From: JBEKCB01 sp052139675
GTDB taxonomy: Bacteria > Planctomycetota > Brocadiia > CAIUPP01
Assembly (NCBI GenBank): GCA_052139675.1
Contig: JBKQWE010000107.1
Location: forward strand, 1-16,752
DNA: 16,752 nucleotides
Direction: 5' to 3'
In this document: in pieces, positions 7,815 through 15,800 of the stretch
Numbering within the stretch: the first letter of the stretch is position 1
How the letters are laid out: each line of letters starts with the position of its first letter
Program-made: the position numbers and the translations under genes
Notes under the pieces: model-generated
Seen by the model: the letters and a program-made list of their open reading frames with translations, nothing else
Told to the model about the DNA's origin: nothing
The model's database searches: none

Positions 7815-8186
7815 ATGCCGAAGAAAGACGGAATCAGGTGGTTCAGTGATCCGGAAAAACAAGACTACCCTGCAACGTTGTCCTACTTGTCCCTGCTCTA
7901 CGAAACCAAGAAGGCTGCTGCCTATGTTGGTAAATTGAAGCGCGCGCCGATAGCGGAATTCAAAGCAAAGGATATCTTCAGGGCATCCGGTTTGTCATTG
8001 CTCGGGACTAACAACTCTCATGTCGCAAAGGATCAAGAGAAAATAGAATCGGGGCGCAAGTTATCCCCTCTTCTCCTGGTCAGAGATTCAACCAATGGGA
8101 AAGTCATCATCGCGGACGGATATCATCGCTTATGCGCGGTCTACGCAAATAATGAGGATGCCGTAATTCCCTGCAGAATCGTGTAG
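7815..8186 (+). CDS. Small ParB/Srx-fold-like domain protein, atypical low-GC gene
   Basis: A 123-aa protein, MPKKDGIRWFSDP to the stop at 8186. The ATG at 7815 has GAGG six bases upstream; a GTG at 7803 in the same frame is less likely. The C-terminal third, KLSPLLLVRD, KVIIADGYHRLCAVYA and VIPCRIV, resembles the ParB N-terminal (ParB/sulfiredoxin-like) fold, in which a G-x-R-R or D-G-x-H-R loop binds nucleotide. The sequence has no helix-turn-helix and no nuclease or partition context, so it is not a chromosome-partition ParB. Related single-domain proteins occur as accessory genes with no settled role. Codon choice and composition (about half G+C by eye) differ from the two-thirds G+C neighbours, and the gene is bracketed by direct repeats, which suggests acquisition from elsewhere. 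Function unknown; the fold call is moderately sure. Confidence 0.8.
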   Translation: MPKKDGIRWFSDPEKQDYPATLSYLSLLYETKKAAAYVGKLKRAPIAEFKAKDIFRASGLSLLGTNNSHVAKDQEKIESGRKLSPLLLVRDSTNGKVIIADGYHRLCAVYANNEDAVIPCRIV

Positions 8187-8192
8187 CACCGC

Positions 8193-8230
8193 TTGACAGC
8201 GGCCATCCGACCCTATAATCTCACGTTCGA
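8193..8230 (+). promoter_or_regulatory. Shared promoter element, copy C (drives heparinase/GH operon)
   Basis: TTGACA (8193-8198), 15-nt spacer starting GCGGC, TATAAT (8214-8219), then CTCACGTTCGA. It begins 7 bases after the ParB-like stop codon. Transcription would begin near 8226, about 64 bases before the heparinase-like start codon. Both hexamers are perfect consensus; the short spacer is the same as in copies A and B. Confidence 0.85.
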
Positions 8231-8247
8231 AAGCCGCCTCCCTTTCG
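8228..8247 (+). other. Small leader hairpin
   Basis: CGAAAG (8228-8233) can pair with CTTTCG (8242-8247) around an 8-nt loop, near the 5' end of the predicted heparinase/GH transcript. It may stabilise the transcript; no T-run follows. It could be chance in such GC-rich DNA. Confidence 0.25.
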
Positions 8248-8289
8248 CGGCATGGCAGGTATCTGTTTCAGAAAACAAGGATTCCCGGA

Positions 8290-10194
8290 ATGAAAAGCTT
8301 TTGGGGCCGGCCGGCGCAAATGTTATTGCTGCCCGTTCTTCTCGTCGTTTCCCGCAGCGCCGCGCGCGCGGAGGAACCGCTCGACACGGGCCGCATCCGC
8401 GAAATCGCCGCGATGTTGCCGGAGCATGCCGCAGGTTCCGGCCAGCCGAGCAGCAACCGCGCCGCGTGGGAAGCTCTCGCCGCCAGCCACCCGGAGGCGA
8501 CCGACGTGATCGCCAACGCAGCCCGGCGAGCCGCCCAGCCGTTGCCGGAACAGCCGGATTCCTTGTTCCTGGAATTTTCCCAGAACGGCGACCGCGAGCG
8601 CTGGCAGAATGTCGCCTACAACCGCCGCATACGGGTCCAGGTTTTCGCCCTCGCCGAATGCCTTGAAAACAAAGGCCGTTTTCTTGCGCCGCTGGAGCAG
8701 ACCATCGCCGCGCTCTGCGCCGAGCGGACGTGGGTTTTGCCTGCGCATGACGGAGAGTTGAAAAACTTCCGCGGCGAGACGATCGAAATAGACCTCGGCT
8801 CGGCGGGTCTCGGCGTCGAACTGGCCACGACGAGTTATCTGCTCGGCGACCGGCTGTCGGAGGCGACGCGGAAGTTGATTCGCGAGAACCTGGAGCGCCG
8901 CATCTTCGCGCCGTATCGTGCCGCCGTGAACGGAACCAGCAAGGAGTTCTGGTGGATGCGCGCCGGGAATAACTGGAACGCCGTCTGCCTCAATGACGTC
9001 ACCGGAACAGCGCTGCAGACGTTGGATTCGGCGGAGGAACGCGCGTGGTTCATCGCGGCGGCGGAGAAACTCATCGGCCACTACCTGGCCGGCGGTTTCA
9101 CGCCTGACGGTTATTGCGTGGAAGGTCTGGGTTATTGGAATTACGGTTTCACGAAGTTCGCGTTGCTGGCCGAGAACGTCCGCCAGGCCACCGGCGGCAA
9201 AGTTGATTTGCTGTCCAGGCCGCAGGCCGTGCAGCCCGCGCTGTTCGGCCTCCGCGCGGACATTCTCGGCGGCGTCTGCATTACCATCGCGGACAGCGAC
9301 CCCGGCGACGAGCCGTCGGGTATCCTGATGAGTTACCTGTACCGGCGTTTCGGTTCGAACTTCGCGCGCTGGCGCGACGCGAAGCTGGCCGGCACCCTTT
9401 ACGAGCAGGCGACATGGGGATTTCTGCCGGCGGACATACCGCAGATTCGTTCCGAGGAGAACCTCGGCGAAGTCCCCTGGCGAAGCTGGTTCCCCGACGG
9501 CGGCGTGCTGATCTGCCGTCCTGGAACCGTGGCGAAAGTCCCGTTCGCCGTGGCCATCAAAGGCGGCAACAACGGCGTCAACCACGGGCACACCGACGTG
9601 GGCAGCTTCAGCGTCGTGGCGGGAAAGGCGATGGTCATCTGCGATCCGGGCGGCGAGGTCTACACCGCGCGCACATTCAGCGCGCATCGCTTCGACAGCA
9701 AGGTGCTGAACTCCTTCGGCCACGCGGTGCCGGTGATCGCGGGACAATTGCAGCGGGCGGGCGCCGAGGCGCGTGGCGTGGTGCTTGCCCATATCTTCAC
9801 CGACGCCGCCGACACGCTCACGCTCGATTACCGCTCGGCCTACCCGGTGGCGGATTTGAAAAAGCTTAACCGGACGTTCGTTTTTTCACGGGGCGATTCG
9901 CCGTCGCTCGAAGTGCGCGACGAGATACAATTTGCGTCGCCGGAAACTTTTGAATCCGCGCTCATCACCTGGGGCACGATCCGCAAGGTCAGCGCCAACG
10001 AACTGGAAATTGCCGACGGCGCAGACGCCGTGCGCGTGGCCATTGACACGCAGGGCCGCGCATTCGAACTGAAGCAGGAAACGATTGACGAGAATGTGGA
10101 CTCCAAGCGGAAGCCGGTGCGCCTCGGCATCGCGCTCACCCCGAAAATTTCCACGGCAACCGTCACGCTGAGGATTTCGCCGGTGATAAAATAA
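8290..10194 (+). CDS. Secreted heparinase II/III-like polysaccharide lyase
   Basis: A 634-aa exported enzyme; the signal peptide ends at ARA, residue 27. AAGGA lies eight bases before the ATG. It has the two-part layout of heparinase II/III-like lyases (PL12, 15, 17 and 21 relatives): an N-terminal helical toroid to about residue 390, then a beta-sandwich. Within the toroid, AGNNWNAVC (N227, N228) and DGYCVEGLGYWNYGF (Y282, Y285) match the catalytic Asn and Tyr blocks. The sandwich opens with WFPDGGVLICRPG and carries GGNNGVNHGHTDVGSF (H432, H434, D436), the family His block that helps catalysis and metal binding. These enzymes cut acidic polysaccharides such as heparin, heparan or alginate by beta-elimination. 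Which uronate polymer is used here cannot be told. It is the first gene of an operon with the glycosidase 56 bases downstream, transcribed from copy C of the shared promoter. Confidence 0.92.
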   Translation: MKSFWGRPAQMLLLPVLLVVSRSAARAEEPLDTGRIREIAAMLPEHAAGSGQPSSNRAAWEALAASHPEATDVIANAARRAAQPLPEQPDSLFLEFSQNGDRERWQNVAYNRRIRVQVFALAECLENKGRFLAPLEQTIAALCAERTWVLPAHDGELKNFRGETIEIDLGSAGLGVELATTSYLLGDRLSEATRKLIRENLERRIFAPYRAAVNGTSKEFWWMRAGNNWNAVCLNDVTGTALQTLDSAEERAWFIAAAEKLIGHYLAGGFTPDGYCVEGLGYWNYGFTKFALLAENVRQATGGKVDLLSRPQAVQPALFGLRADILGGVCITIADSDPGDEPSGILMSYLYRRFGSNFARWRDAKLAGTLYEQATWGFLPADIPQIRSEENLGEVPWRSWFPDGGVLICRPGTVAKVPFAVAIKGGNNGVNHGHTDVGSFSVVAGKAMVICDPGGEVYTARTFSAHRFDSKVLNSFGHAVPVIAGQLQRAGAEARGVVLAHIFTDAADTLTLDYRSAYPVADLKKLNRTFVFSRGDSPSLEVRDEIQFASPETFESALITWGTIRKVSANELEIADGADAVRVAIDTQGRAFELKQETIDENVDSKRKPVRLGIALTPKISTATVTLRISPVIK

Positions 10195-10250
10195 GTCCCC
10201 GGCCTTAATTCTCCCCTCGGTCCGCCGGTTGATCTCAACTGGAAAGCGGC

Positions 10251-12641
10251 GTGTCTGTGAACATCCGTCCCGCCGTGATGTTGCTCAGTTGCATGGGGCT
10301 ATGCGCAGGGAGTCTCCCGGCGCAGACGGCCGACCGGGTCGCCGCAACGGACAAGAACCTTGTTGTAAACGGGGACTTCAAGGCAGGGACCGAAGGCTGG
10401 GCCGCGCTCTGGACGCGGGATCTCGGGGCCGGGCAGGCCGCTCTGGACACGAACGAGCGCCATAGCGGCCTGCAGGCCATCCGCATCGAACATACGGGCG
10501 ACAAGGACTGGAGCCTGGCGCAAACTCTGCAACTCGGCGTCAAGCCGGGCGAGATTTTCGAACTGTCCGCATGGGTTCGCCTGCAGGGAAATGGAAATGC
10601 GACGCTGGGCGTTGTCACTCGCGACGCGAACGGCCAGGTTCTGAGTTGGGACTACGGCGGACGGACGGCGCGCCAGACGAAGAGCTGGCTTCCGCTCCGC
10701 GCCCGCTTCATCATCCCCGCCGGCGTCGCCTCGATCCAGTGCCGCCTCATCGGGTATGGCCCCGGCACCATCTGGCTGGATGACGTTGTTCTGACTCGGC
10801 AGGGCAATTTAAGCATGCTCCGCAACAGAGACCTGCCCGCAACACTGACCGTTCGGAACAACGCGCTCGAGGTCACGCTGCGCACGGCCGACGGCGCGAT
10901 GGAGATTAAGGACCGACGCGCAGACCGTGATTGGGTGCAGCGGGGCGACGAGAGTCCACTGGTTGTCCTGGACGCGAAGGCGGTCGCCGGCGGCCTGGAC
11001 GCCCGCCTTCTCGACCCGGCGGCGATGCGCGAGATGGCCGCAACGGTCCGGCTGGATGAGGACCGGCCTGAATGCGTCGTCACGCTCAAGGCCGAGGGCG
11101 AAATGGAAGCGCCGCTCCTCTGGCCGGCCCCGTTCGCCTCCGCCAAAGGCCAGATCCTGATCCTTCCCGTCAATGAGGGGATCAGCTATCCCGCCGACGA
11201 TTCGTCCCTTCCGCCGATGGAATATTATCTCTACGGCGGACATGGCCTCTGCATGCCGTGGTACGGCGCCACCGACGGCGAGGCGGGCTGGATGGCCATC
11301 GTAGAGACGCCCGACGACGCGGCTGTGCGCATCCCGCGCCGGGACGGCCTGCTCGAGCTCAGCCAGGAATGGCAGCCGCAGAAAGGACGATTCGGCCCGG
11401 CGCGAGTCATCCGGTACGTCGTCCTCGACCGCGGTGGTTACGTGGCCATGGCCAAGCGCTACCGCGAGTATGCGAAGAAGACGGGGCTGTTCAAGACGCT
11501 GGCCGAGAAACGCTCGGCGCTGCCCGCGGTGGACCTTCTCGTCGGCGCCGTGAACGTCTGGTGCTGGGACGCGGACGCCCCCGCGATCTGCCGCGACATG
11601 CAGTCGCACGGCATCCGGCGCATCCTCTGGAGCAATCAGTGTCCGCCCGGCGACCTCAAGGCCTTGAACGACCTGAGCGTGCTCACCAGCCGGTACGACA
11701 TTTACCAGGACGCGATGAACCCTGAGAACTTCGCGAAACTCCGCTGGCTCCATCCCGACTGGACCAGCGACGCGTGGAAGAACGGCGACCTCCTGATCGG
11801 CAGCGACGGCGAATGGGTGCGCGGATGGCAGGTCGAGGCGAAGGACGGCTCGATGATCCCTTGCGGCGTCCTGTGCGACCGGCAGGCCCTGGCCTACGCC
11901 AGGAGGCGCATTCCGCCCGAGCTGGCCACGCATCCTTACCGCTGCCGGTTCATTGACACGACCACCGCGAGCCCCTGGCGCGAATGCTACGACCCGCGGC
12001 ATCCGATGACTCGCACTGAGAGCAAGCAATACAAGATGGAGCTGCTGCATTACGTCTCCGGGGAGTGCGGCCTGGTGTGCGGCAGCGAGACCGGCCACGA
12101 CGCGGCGGTCCCGTACGTGCACTATTTCGAAGGCATGTTGAGCCTGGGCCCCTATCGCGTCCCGGACGCGGGACGGGACATGATGCGCGCCTGGGATGAC
12201 GTGCCGGAGCCGGTCGCCAAGTTCCAGACCGGCCACGTCTATCGCCTCCCGCTGTGGGAACTCGTTTACCACGACTGCGTCGTGGCGCAATGGTATTGGG
12301 GCGACTACAACAATAAACTCCCGCCGCTGTGGGACCGGCGCGACCTCTGGAATGCGCTCTATGGCACGCCGCCGATGTTCATGTTCAGCCGAAAAAGCTG
12401 GGAGGCGAACCGCGACCGTTTCGTGCAGAGCTACAGGACCACGGCACCGGTGGCGCGGGCAACGGGGTATGCCGAGATGCTTTCGCACGAGTGGCTGACG
12501 TCTGACCACGCCGTTCAGCGGACGCGATTTGCCAACGGCGTCGTCGTGACGGTCAACTTCGGCGGTACGCCGTACCTGCTGCCCGACGGCACGAATCTGC
12601 CGCCGCTGGGGCGCCATGTGGATGGGGTTGTGCAGGACTGA
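10251..12641 (+). CDS. Secreted CBM plus GH101-like glycoside hydrolase, candidate
   Basis: A 796-aa protein from GTG at 10251 (GTG 10257 and ATG 10278 also fit). GGA lies seven bases before 10251, a weak site. The signal peptide probably ends at LPA, residue 24. Residues 36-186 form a CBM4/9-like jelly roll: LVVNGDFKAGTEGW, SGLQAIRIEH, GEIFELSAWVRLQG, and GTIWLDDVVL at its end. A beta-sandwich (about 195-390) and a probable TIM barrel (about 425-730) follow, an order seen in GH101-related hydrolases and DUF5696-type proteins. Likely catalytic residues, by position after barrel strands, are D569 in RFIDTTTAS and E613 in CGSETGHDA; aromatic WYWGDYNN suggests a sugar-binding site. The call is by architecture and motif, not by a firm family match, so the substrate is open. 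It probably shares a transcript with the lyase, the two attacking the same polymer. Confidence 0.8.
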   Translation: MSVNIRPAVMLLSCMGLCAGSLPAQTADRVAATDKNLVVNGDFKAGTEGWAALWTRDLGAGQAALDTNERHSGLQAIRIEHTGDKDWSLAQTLQLGVKPGEIFELSAWVRLQGNGNATLGVVTRDANGQVLSWDYGGRTARQTKSWLPLRARFIIPAGVASIQCRLIGYGPGTIWLDDVVLTRQGNLSMLRNRDLPATLTVRNNALEVTLRTADGAMEIKDRRADRDWVQRGDESPLVVLDAKAVAGGLDARLLDPAAMREMAATVRLDEDRPECVVTLKAEGEMEAPLLWPAPFASAKGQILILPVNEGISYPADDSSLPPMEYYLYGGHGLCMPWYGATDGEAGWMAIVETPDDAAVRIPRRDGLLELSQEWQPQKGRFGPARVIRYVVLDRGGYVAMAKRYREYAKKTGLFKTLAEKRSALPAVDLLVGAVNVWCWDADAPAICRDMQSHGIRRILWSNQCPPGDLKALNDLSVLTSRYDIYQDAMNPENFAKLRWLHPDWTSDAWKNGDLLIGSDGEWVRGWQVEAKDGSMIPCGVLCDRQALAYARRRIPPELATHPYRCRFIDTTTASPWRECYDPRHPMTRTESKQYKMELLHYVSGECGLVCGSETGHDAAVPYVHYFEGMLSLGPYRVPDAGRDMMRAWDDVPEPVAKFQTGHVYRLPLWELVYHDCVVAQWYWGDYNNKLPPLWDRRDLWNALYGTPPMFMFSRKSWEANRDRFVQSYRTTAPVARATGYAEMLSHEWLTSDHAVQRTRFANGVVVTVNFGGTPYLLPDGTNLPPLGRHVDGVVQD

Positions 12642-12739
12642 ATGGCGCAACCTGCCAGCGCCGGCTCGCCGGAAAATGCGCGCTCCTCCCGCTTCAAAGC
12701 GCGCCGCGCAATGCGGGCGGCGGAAAATCGGCGGCAGGA

Positions 12740-12768
12740 TTGACACACGGCGCGGGCTTTGGTAGGAA
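12740..12768 (+). promoter_or_regulatory. Probable promoter of the M28-like/FtsX gene
   Basis: TTGACA (12740-12745), 17-nt spacer, TAGGAA (12763-12768). It lies in the 196-nt gap after the glycosidase, about 70 bases before the next start codon. Spacing is normal for sigma-70 and there is no GCGGC or CTCA block, so this gene is not in the shared-promoter group. The rest of the gap holds only GC-rich inverted repeats without T-runs. Confidence 0.5.
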
Positions 12769-12840
12769 CTCCCTAGGCGATTTGCGCTGCGACGCAAGTC
12801 CGACCCGCCGACGGTTTAAGAAAAGGACCCGGCACGATTG

Positions 12841-15800
12841 ATGAGACGATTGTTCCCATTGGCGGCGGCGGGGTGCGTCCTGTTCTGCGCGGCGCTCCAG
12901 GCCGCCGAGATCGGTCCGACCGACGTCAAACTGCGGCCTCCGTCGCAAGCCGATGAGAATGCTCTGAAGGACGTTGAGGCGCTCCTGCGTGTCGCGCCGA
13001 CCCGCAACATGGGATCGCCGAATCGCGAAGCGCTGGACAAGTACGTCGCCGAACGGTTCAAGGCCACTGGCTTCGAGTGCGGGACGATCACCTTTCCCAC
13101 CGCCGCCTTCATCCCCGGCAAGGCCGAAATCCGCCTGCCGGACGGAACCCGCTTTCCTCTCCAGAGCCTGGCCCCCAACACGGCGCACCCGGGCAACCTG
13201 GCCGGCGGGCAGTGGTCGGGGGACCTTGCGGACCTTGGCCGCGGCACGCTGAAGGACATCGAGTCCTCCTCGCCGATGAACGCGGCGGTCCTGCTCGACA
13301 TGGACAGCCACCGGGCCTGGGTGACGGCGCTGGAACTCGGGGCGCAGGTGCTGATTTTTGTGGGCAGCGAGAGGGACAACACCCGCCAGGCGGCCGAGAA
13401 ACTTTACGTGGCCCCGCTTTCGGTCCCGCGCTTCTACGTGTCGCCCGGCGACGGGGCGGCGCTCCGGAGCGCGCTCCGGGCGCAGAAGGCGCTCCCCGTC
13501 CGCATCGTGCAGGCCCAGCCGAACCGTTGGGCCAACGTCATGGCGGCGGACGACTGGGTCATCATCCCCGGCGCCGCGCAGGCGGACAAAGTCGTCCACA
13601 TCCAGGCGTACAAGGACGCCGCCAGCATCGTCCCGGCATTCACTCCCGGCGCGCAGAGCGCCTGCAACCTGGCGCTCTTTTTCCGCCTGCTCGACCACTA
13701 CACCCGCAACAAGCCGCAGTGCACGCTGGTTTTCTCCGCCGTCAGCGACCACTGCAACTCCATGCGCGGCGAGCAGTTCTTTCTCGGCTCGACCTACCCC
13801 GACGCGGGCGCGCTGTCGGACGAACTGGAGCAGCGCCAGAAGGATCTGAAGGAGGCGACGTTCTACGCCAAGGTTTACGCCGACACGTCCGCTGAGCAGA
13901 TTGGGCGCTTGCGGCAGGACTCGTCCATGGAGACGGGCCAGGCGCTGCAGTTGAAAACGCCGATCGTGGACGAATTGAGCTATCAGCGGAATAAGACGAA
14001 CCGCCGCATTTCGCAGATCGGCGACCAGCTTAAAGCCGGCCGGTTGTCGCAGCCCGAGCGCGAAGCTCTGGAAGCGCAAAGGGAAACCCTGTGCGGGAAG
14101 GACGGACAAGGCGGCCGGCTCGGCGACCTGGTTGCGATGATGGGCGTCTTCCAGAAATGGCAAGGCGGAGCGACCTTCGAGACGCTGAGCCCCGAGCACC
14201 AGGCGGAACTGATCGCGTTGATGCACGAGCTGGAGCGGAAGTACCGCGAGCGGGCGGAGGACGCGCAGTCGCAACTGGACCAGATCGAGGCCAACGCGCG
14301 CCTGGGCCATGCGCTGGCGGGCAAGACGACGCTCTTGTACCTAAGCCTGGACCTGACCTTCGCCAACGACCGGCTGGGGTTTTTCTTCCAGGGTGCGGAC
14401 CTGCAGGACATTTGGGGATTCTCCACCGAATGGTCCACGACGGTCGCGCCGCTGGCGCGCCTGTCGGTGGAGCTGGCCTCGAAGATGCCCGGCGGGGACC
14501 TGCATTTCGCCGACACGATCCAAAACAGCGGCGGCGATTGGCGGAGCCACCTGGGCGACAAGTTCGCGATGGCCGCCTCGTGCGGCGCGGGCCTGGTCCT
14601 GCCCAGCGTGACGCTGACGACCGCCGGCGACACGCGCGACCTGCTGTTCACTCCGGGCGACACGCTCCAGAACCTGGACTCCGGGCGCGTGGCGACCATG
14701 CTGGACTTCGCACAGCGGTTCCTGGTCGAGCTGCTCGCGCAGCCGGAGTTCACGCAGGCGACCCGGCCGGAGCGCGTCCAGAACTTCAACGTGCTCACGT
14801 ACCGCTACAACCTGCGCCGCATGGACCCGTTCTCGGTGGAGATCCCGAGCGAGCGCGTGCGCGACGCGGCGGTGGTCGCCTATCCCGGCGAGCTCGTCCA
14901 GACGCTGCTGCCTGTCGAAGGCCAGGTGGCGATTTGCCAGTTGGCGCTGACGGACCGGCAAGGCACGGCGATATTCCGCGCGGCGCCCTGGCCCTTCGCC
15001 ATCGAGGCCTACGGCTTCTCGCCCGATTACGCGCAGATCAACGCGGCCATTGACGCCGGCGCGGGGCTGCGGCGCATGAAGCTGGCCATTGATAATCCCG
15101 GGAGCGACTGGGTCTGGGACGACCACCTAGCGCTGCTGTTCGACTGCATCCAGACGGACCTGGTGGGGCTGAACAATCCGTCCACGCGCTCGCCCACGCA
15201 GCACATGATCCTGCTCGACGCCGTCCAGGAATCCAGTCCCGAGCACTATGGCATCGCCGGGATCAAGGAGGACCGCACCAAGTTCATTCCCATTCCCGGC
15301 GACGAAGGCATCGGCTGCGTCTTCACCGACGAGGGGATACCGATCAAGGTCATCTCGACGGACTTCCTGCTGATCAACTCGACGCCCGAGCGGCCGGACG
15401 GCGTGGGCTACCTGCCGGGCGACCCGCGCCTGCGGACAATCACTTACACGGCGGCGAAGGACATCCAGGCGCTCAACGGCGTTCGGTCCAAGCGGATCGA
15501 GAGCAAAGGCGTCAGCAGCCTTGCCGCCGACGAGCTGTACGCGCAGGCGGTGGACCTGGTCAAGCGGGCCGAGGCGCAGCGCGCGGAGGGCCGGCAAGGG
15601 AGCTTCTTCAGCACCTCCGTCGAGGCGCTCAGCACCGCCTTGCGCTCCTATCTGATGGTCCGCACCACGACGATGGACCTCATCAAGGCCGTCGCGGTCT
15701 TCCTGGCGCTCGTGATCCCGTTCTGCCTGTTCCTGACGCGGCTGGTCACGCCGTGGACGGACATCCGCGCGCAGATTGCGTCGTTCCTGGTCATCTTCAC

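Larger units (their letters stand above)
7707..8205 (+). repeat. 17-nt direct repeats flanking the ParB-like gene
   Basis: CCGCTTGACAGCGGCCA occurs at 7707-7723 and again, identical, at 8189-8205, 482 bases apart. Each copy contains the -35 region of a promoter and a CCGC/GCGG inverted pair around TTGACA. Between them lies a small gene of clearly lower GC content than its surroundings. Removing one repeat plus the interval would leave a single intact promoter in front of the heparinase-like gene, which is how an inserted cassette would look. Confidence 0.7.

Noticed and set aside
7815..8186. Chromosome-partition ParB or toxin-antitoxin component
   Set aside because: Only the ParB-like fold loop is visible; there is no helix-turn-helix, no ParA neighbour, no parS-like site and no partner gene of toxin or antitoxin size.
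8323..9792. Long open frame (489 codons) on the minus strand inside the heparinase-like gene
   Set aside because: Shadow frame caused by GC-rich third positions; its translation is Arg/Gly/Ala-rich with no domain, while the plus frame has family motifs.
12661..12704. Inverted repeats CCGGC/GCCGG and GCGCGC/GCGCGC after the glycosidase gene as a possible terminator
   Set aside because: Neither is followed by a T-run, and such pairs are common by chance in this GC-rich DNA.
10809..12797. Long minus-strand open frame (662 codons) opposite the glycosidase gene
   Set aside because: Same shadow effect; no signal peptide, motifs or ribosome site, and the plus frame has a clear CBM.
12694..14310. 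Minus-strand open frame (538 codons) opposite the M28-like gene, and a similar one at 15127-16485
   Set aside because: Arg/Gln/His-rich antisense translations of a well-supported plus-strand gene.
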